From Rubrobacter sp. (lineage in GTDB: Bacteria > Actinomycetota > Rubrobacteria > Rubrobacterales > Rubrobacteraceae): a stretch of DNA of 24,280 bases. This document shows, in pieces, positions 20,042 through 24,280 of the stretch. Both the position numbers and the translations under genes were made by a program. The notes under the pieces are model-generated. The model saw only the letters and a program-made list of their open reading frames with translations, was not told the origin of the DNA and did no database searches. The DNA lies in the NCBI GenBank assembly GCA_013815575.1, contig JACDFX010000001.1, forward strand, positions 1-24,280. Direction: 5' to 3'. Numbering within the stretch: the first letter of the stretch is position 1; every line of letters begins with the position of its first letter.

Positions 20042-22600
20042 TCAGTCGTGCTTTTTGCCGTCGGCTCGGAAGGTGGCCTTGCGTCCGCCGGGCCACCAGT
20101 TCCAGTCGCCCAGGATGCGCATGGTGGCGGGGACGAGCAGGACCCGGATGACGGTGGCGTCCACGAACACGGCGACGGCCAGGCCCAGGCCGACGGCCTT
20201 CGTCAGTATGATGCCGGTAAAGGCGAAGGCCCCGGTGACGACGATGATAATGGCCGCGGCGGAGGTGATGATGCCGGCGGTCGCGACGAGGCCCTTTGAG
20301 ACGCTCGCGGTGTTCGAGTCGCCGTTCTCGTAGGCCTCCCGGATGCGGGAGAGCAGGAACACCTCGTAGTCCATCGAGACCCCGAAGATCGTGCAGAACA
20401 TCAGGATGGGGAGGGTCGCGTCCACGAAGCCAAGAGGCGTGAAGTTCAAGAGGCCCGAGAGGTTGCCGTCCTGGAAGACGAAGACGACGGCACCGTAGCT
20501 GGCGGAGAGGCTCAGAATGTTCACGATCACGGCCTTCAGCGGGAGAAGGACCGAGCGGAAGGTGACGAGCAGGATCAAGTACGTCACCCCGATCACGAAC
20601 GCCGCCGCCAACGGCACCCTCTGGTAGAGGCTCGATATAAAGTCCTTCTGCCCCGCCGAGAGCCCGCCGACGATAAAGTCCGTCCCCGCCGGCGCCTCCA
20701 CCGCCCGCACCGCGTCCACCGCGCCGTAGGCCCGCTGGGTGTAGGGGTTCTCCTCGGTCACGGCCCTGAGCAGCGACCGGTCGCCGGCCACGTAAGAATC
20801 GACCGCGGTCTCCAACTCCTCCGAATCGCGGGCGGCGGGGAGCTCTAGGAAGTTCGCCACCCCTTCCGGCGTAGCGTCGCCATCCGTAGAGACGCCTTCC
20901 GGCAATTCGGGGACACGGCTGTCCACCTCCGCCGAGACGCGCCGCTGGACCTCGGCCCGGATCTCGTCCTCTGCCCCGCGCACTTCCTCGGCCACCCGCG
21001 GTTCTACCTCGGCCCGGATCTGCTCTTCAGTCCCCGACGGGACCGTACCGTAGGTCGCCTCCACCTCGGAGAGCTGCTGCCGGACAGTCTCATCGGTGTT
21101 CTTCTGGATCTCCACCTGGATCTGCTCCTGCACGAGGCCATCCACCCGTCCTCCGGCCGCTCGCTCGGCCTCGGCGCGGGCGTCCCCGACCCGCGTGGCG
21201 TAGTCGCGGGCGGCGCCCGCCCCAACCGTGTAGACGCTCTCGACGCGGGAGACGCCCTCGGCGTCCCGTACCTTCTCGCCGAGATCACGCACGTCGGTGA
21301 GGCCGTCGGCGCTCAAAGGATCCCGTCCGAGGTTTGCGACGATCTCCATCGGGTTGAGGGCGGCGTACTCGAAGTTCTCCTTCAGCAGGTCGTCGCCGGC
21401 GCGGGACTCGTACTTCTGGGGCAGGACCGTGGCCTCGGGGATGCCGACCTTCATGTGGCCCACGGGGAAGAGCAGGGCGGCCAGGATGCCGGCGACGAGC
21501 ACGATCACTATCAAGGGGTGGCGCATCACCAGCTCGGCGCTCCGGCTCCAGAAACCCGCGCCGGGGCCGCCGCTCTGGCGTCTGATGCGTAGCCAGTTCA
21601 CCCGTGGCCCGATGACGCCGAGGAGGGCCGGGAGGAACGTCAGGGCGGCCACGACCGAGACGAAGACCACGATAACGCCCGCAAACCCGATGGAGCGCAT
21701 GAACATGAACGGGAAGAACAGCAACCCCGAGAGCCCGATCAGGACGGCCGTCCCGGAGAAGAAGATGGACCGCCCCGCCGTCGCCACCGTCCGCGGCACG
21801 GCCTCCGCCACCGAGTAGTCCTCCAATTCTTCCCTGAACCGGCTGACAAAGAAGAGGGCGTAATCTATTCCGAGTCCCAACCCCAGCATCGTCGAGAGCG
21901 TGAGCACGAACACGGACATGTCGTAGGCGCCGGCGAAGAAGTAGATAATCGCCAGCGACGTCAGCACGCTCGCCCCCCCGATAACTACCGGAACCCCGGC
22001 CGCGACGAGCGTTCCGAAAGCGAAGATCAAGATGACCACCGCGAACGGGAAGGCGTACTTCTCGGCCCGCTGCACGTCCTCGTTGCTCGCCGCCTCGAGG
22101 TCCTGGTAGACGGCCGGGGCGCCCGTGACGTAGGTGTTCAACTCTTCGGAGCGGACCTTGCTCCTGACGTCCGCGACGACGTTGCGGGCCTGGTCTATAG
22201 AGACGCCGAAGGCGACGATGGCGTACGACTTCTCACCGTCCCTGGAGATGAAGCGTCCGTCTTTGGAGCCCGCATAGGAGGCCACGTACCGGACCTCGTC
22301 CATCTTGCGGACTTCCTCTAACGCCTGCTCCTGGGCGTTCTGGAACTCCTGGCCCGTAGCGTCCAGCCCGTCCCCGGTAAAGACGACCGTCAGGGCTGCC
22401 GGGGAGACCCCGAACTCGTCGGACATGACGTTTTGCACCCGCTCGGCCTCCGAGTTCGAGCCCTCGAAGCCACCGCCTTTGAGGCGCCCGGAGAGGTCCG
22501 GGGCGAAGAAGGCACTGAAGATAAGGATAGCGGCCCACACCACCAGAACGGCCCACCTGAAACGGTAGGCGAACGTGCCGAGTTGGTAGAAGCCTCTCAT
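20042..22600 (-). CDS. MMPL/RND-family transporter
   Basis: The 852-aa protein has two MMPL halves. The first helix is near residues 17-34, the first cluster of helices is at about 183-345, a linking helix is at 361-380 and the second cluster is at about 662-830. The RND-type charged motifs GIDYALF (244-250) and SMDYEVF (742-748) are present in the two halves; such Asp-Tyr pairs carry protons in MmpL proteins. Lipid or drug export is the usual role. The second extracytoplasmic loop (about 395-660) contains a stretch of about 100 residues (465-565) with heptad-like, highly charged helix, such as EEQIRAEVEPRVAEEVRGAEDEI. No ribosome site is obvious before the ATG. Fur lies just downstream. Confidence 0.9.
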   Translation of the reverse strand: MRGFYQLGTFAYRFRWAVLVVWAAILIFSAFFAPDLSGRLKGGGFEGSNSEAERVQNVMSDEFGVSPAALTVVFTGDGLDATGQEFQNAQEQALEEVRKMDEVRYVASYAGSKDGRFISRDGEKSYAIVAFGVSIDQARNVVADVRSKVRSEELNTYVTGAPAVYQDLEAASNEDVQRAEKYAFPFAVVILIFAFGTLVAAGVPVVIGGASVLTSLAIIYFFAGAYDMSVFVLTLSTMLGLGLGIDYALFFVSRFREELEDYSVAEAVPRTVATAGRSIFFSGTAVLIGLSGLLFFPFMFMRSIGFAGVIVVFVSVVAALTFLPALLGVIGPRVNWLRIRRQSGGPGAGFWSRSAELVMRHPLIVIVLVAGILAALLFPVGHMKVGIPEATVLPQKYESRAGDDLLKENFEYAALNPMEIVANLGRDPLSADGLTDVRDLGEKVRDAEGVSRVESVYTVGAGAARDYATRVGDARAEAERAAGGRVDGLVQEQIQVEIQKNTDETVRQQLSEVEATYGTVPSGTEEQIRAEVEPRVAEEVRGAEDEIRAEVQRRVSAEVDSRVPELPEGVSTDGDATPEGVANFLELPAARDSEELETAVDSYVAGDRSLLRAVTEENPYTQRAYGAVDAVRAVEAPAGTDFIVGGLSAGQKDFISSLYQRVPLAAAFVIGVTYLILLVTFRSVLLPLKAVIVNILSLSASYGAVVFVFQDGNLSGLLNFTPLGFVDATLPILMFCTIFGVSMDYEVFLLSRIREAYENGDSNTASVSKGLVATAGIITSAAAIIIVVTGAFAFTGIILTKAVGLGLAVAVFVDATVIRVLLVPATMRILGDWNWWPGGRKATFRADGKKHD

Positions 22601-22608
22601 GACTTGCG

Positions 22609-22639
22609 GCGGATATTTGCGGGGGGAATTCGCATCCGC
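22609..22639. repeat. Inverted repeat GCGGAT / ATCCGC upstream of the MMPL gene
   Basis: GCGGAT (22609-22614) and ATCCGC (22634-22639) flank a G-rich centre, with an additional GCG/CGC pair inside. It sits directly before the MMPL start and may regulate the transporter. Six bases is short, so this may be chance. Confidence 0.3.
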
Positions 22640-22707
22640 GCTATGTTATCCGAAGGAGCGGCGGCCGACGGTGTTCGGTGACACGCGGGTGCAGCAGAAA
22701 TCGGCCC

Positions 22708-23892
22708 TCATGCCCCGCCGGGCGGTCCGGACCTGGCAGGCAGGGTGAGGGCGAGGATGAAGCCGAGAACAGGGAGGGCGGCGATGGCCAGCATGGTGGT
22801 TCGAAGGCCGCCGGCGTCCGCGAGGAGGCCGAGCAGGGGCGCCCCGATCCCCCCGAGGCCGATGGAGAGGCCCATCGTGATCCCGGCGGCAAGCCCGATG
22901 CGGCCAGGCAGGTACTCCTGCCCCATCACCACCGTGACGCCGAAGGTCCCGACCGTCATAGCACCCACAAGTGCGAGGAACGCCATGCCCGCGTAGGGAC
23001 CGGCGAAGGTGAACGCCAGGACGAGCGGCGGCAACACGAGCATGGACCCGGCGAGCACTGCCTTTCGACCAAACCTGTCAGCGAGAGGGCCCATAAGCAG
23101 CGTCCCTACCGCCCCCGAGGCTAGCATCACCGTCAAGGCCACGTTCCCGAGGGCCGCGGACGCCCCCAGCACGCGCTCGTAGTACGAGGCCACGAAGGCG
23201 ACGAGCCCGAAGTAGACGAAGGAGCGAACGGCCACGACCGCCACCATAACCGCGAACGGCGCCCAGCTCTCCTGCCCGGCCTCCTCCTTCCTCGCCCCGC
23301 CCTCCGACGCCTCCGGCGCCAGGCGCAGCATCCGCGGCGTCTCGAAGAGCATCACACCGGCCATGAGCGCGGCCGGGAGGGCGAGAAAGAGCGCGCCCCT
23401 GAGGCCGAAGACCAGGACCAGCGGGGTGGCGACGATGGGACCGAGCGCGAAACCGGCGTTGCCTCCGACGGAGAAAAAGCTCATACCCCGCGCCCGGCGG
23501 GAGCCCGAGACGTAGTTGGCGAAGCGGGCAGCCTCCGGGTGGAAGGCCGCGACCCCGACGCCGCTCAGGACGACGGAGGCGAAGATCAGGGGGTAGCTCG
23601 GTGCCACCCCGACGAGCGCCATGCCAACCCCCGCGAGCAGCACACCTAGCGGCATGAGGGCCGGGATGGGGCTCCTGTCGGAGAAGATGCCGAAGAGGGG
23701 TTGGATGAGGGATGAGCTCACGGTGGCGGCGAAGACGAGCGCGCCGGCCGCCGCCAGGGAGAGGCCGCGCTCGGAGATCAAGAACGGCAGCAACGCGGCA
23801 ACGGCGCCCTGGTTGAGGTCCGTAAAGAGGTGCCCGGCCGACAGGACGCCCATCGCCCGCCGGTCGACTCCTTTCTTTGAGACCGCGCTCAA
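22708..23892 (-). CDS. MFS transporter, fosmidomycin-resistance (Fsr)-like
   Basis: The 394-aa protein has about twelve hydrophobic helices. The N-terminal segment GVLSAGHLFTDLNQGAVAALLPFLISERGLSLAAAGALVFAATVSSSLIQPLFGIFSDR closely fits the Fsr subgroup, which has the HLFTDLNQG block and the motif A region SDRSPIPALM. Fsr exports fosmidomycin in E. coli, but most such homologues have unknown substrates. The second half has GPLADRFGRKAVLAGSM as the repeat of motif A. The start is TTG with AAGGAG close by; a later ATG (residue 14) follows a GGAG but is further away. It begins 36 bases after the stop of the SppA-like gene, possibly in the same transcript. Confidence 0.85.
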   Translation of the reverse strand: MSAVSKKGVDRRAMGVLSAGHLFTDLNQGAVAALLPFLISERGLSLAAAGALVFAATVSSSLIQPLFGIFSDRSPIPALMPLGVLLAGVGMALVGVAPSYPLIFASVVLSGVGVAAFHPEAARFANYVSGSRRARGMSFFSVGGNAGFALGPIVATPLVLVFGLRGALFLALPAALMAGVMLFETPRMLRLAPEASEGGARKEEAGQESWAPFAVMVAVVAVRSFVYFGLVAFVASYYERVLGASAALGNVALTVMLASGAVGTLLMGPLADRFGRKAVLAGSMLVLPPLVLAFTFAGPYAGMAFLALVGAMTVGTFGVTVVMGQEYLPGRIGLAAGITMGLSIGLGGIGAPLLGLLADAGGLRTTMLAIAALPVLGFILALTLPARSGPPGGA

Positions 23893-23928
23893 ATTTCTCC
23901 TTCACCGGTTCTCAGCCGGGAGATGCTA

Positions 23929-24280
23929 TCAGTCATCTGAGATCGTGTACGGCCCCATCGCCCACACCCCGCCGGATAATTCCGAAACCTCCCGCCGCAT
24001 AGTCTCCACGACCTCCCCGACGACCTCGGACGGGCTTCCCGGCGCGGGTCGGCCCGTCCGTGGGGCCGGTATCCTCACCAGCACATCCGTTTTCCCCCCT
24101 TCGATGCCGCCAAGCTCGCGCGCCTTTGCCAACGCCTCCCGGAAGCCGCCGAGGCCATCCACGAGGTCGCGCTCCAGGGCTTCGGCGCCGCTCCAGACCC
24201 TGCCCCCGGCGAGGCCCTCCAGGTCCGCGAGGTTCCGGCCGCTCGCGACGCGGGCCTTGAACTCGTCGTAGACGCCCCCG
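23929..24280 (-). CDS. sppA: Signal peptide peptidase SppA-type S49 protease, C-terminal part (partial)
   Basis: The frame runs from the right edge to the stop at 23929. It encodes about 116 residues: YDEFKARVASGRNL, EGLAGGRVWSGAEALERDLVDGLGGFREALAKARELG, and then an uncharged tail ending VWAMGPYTISDD. The block GRVWSGAEAL-x-x-x-LVDGLGG is the typical S49/SppA end after the catalytic lysine region; the family normally has GLVD, and here the residue before LVD is D. The catalytic Ser and Lys are outside the window. SppA degrades leftover signal peptides in the membrane. No more can be said about its length. Confidence 0.8.
   Translation of the reverse strand, partial: GGVYDEFKARVASGRNLADLEGLAGGRVWSGAEALERDLVDGLGGFREALAKARELGGIEGGKTDVLVRIPAPRTGRPAPGSPSEVVGEVVETMRREVSELSGGVWAMGPYTISDD

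Noticed and set aside
1..24280. CRISPR array, IS element, integrase, toxin-antitoxin or other mobile or defence system
   Set aside because: I saw no direct-repeat array, transposase, integrase or terminal repeat, and no familiar defence gene set. The gene content is ordinary chromosomal.

Overview
The window is about 24 kb of GC-rich bacterial DNA, densely packed with single-copy chromosomal genes. High GC, frequent TTG and GTG starts, and an alternative RpoD-type sigma factor all fit a high-GC Actinomycetota. My best guess is the Rubrobacter lineage, but this is inference from style and gene content, with no marker gene to prove it. I see no tRNA, rRNA, IS element, prophage or CRISPR array. 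No stretch longer than about 300 bases lacks a gene.

Positions 1-3111 (minus strand) hold the end of a cobalamin nucleotide-loop operon: a small membrane protein, then cobD/cbiB, cobC (threonine-phosphate decarboxylase) and a cobU that runs off the left edge. The stops and starts of the first three overlap. Positions 3188-6211 (minus) hold a tight set of four: a PrsW-like membrane protease, MobA, a YdcF/DUF218 protein and a DMT-family exporter. Positions 6295-7574 (plus) hold a flavin-reductase-like protein, a RidA protein and a glutaredoxin. Then follow an unknown 284-aa protein (minus), a histidine phosphatase (plus), an unusual HTH plus cold-shock-domain protein (minus) and an unknown 336-aa protein with a disordered tail (minus).

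Positions 11050-12610 carry pheA (chorismate mutase/prephenate dehydratase), a 74-aa HARE-HTH protein just behind it, and a structured 5' leader in front of it. Next come uppP, a Crp/Fnr regulator, a 47-aa single-pass membrane protein, an HmoA/IsdG-like monooxygenase and a degenerate GGDEF protein. Positions 15859-18437 (plus) hold a group-2-like sigma70 factor with a clear intrinsic terminator, a PAP2 phosphatase and a metallo-beta-lactamase-fold protein. The right end (all minus) holds a secreted metzincin-like protease, a Fur-family regulator, an MMPL/RND transporter, an Fsr-like MFS transporter and the C-terminal part of an SppA-type S49 peptidase.

There is no obvious large new system. 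The best leads are small. One is the pheA leader, with nested hairpins, a 19-codon ORF and a possible Shine-Dalgarno-blocking alternative pairing. Another is the HTH/cold-shock fusion. A third is the fur promoter, which overlaps a 17-bp palindrome and predicts a leaderless mRNA; two other genes show the same -10-to-ATG spacing. Others are the pheA/HARE-HTH pairing, and a sigma factor with a changed -10-contacting residue.
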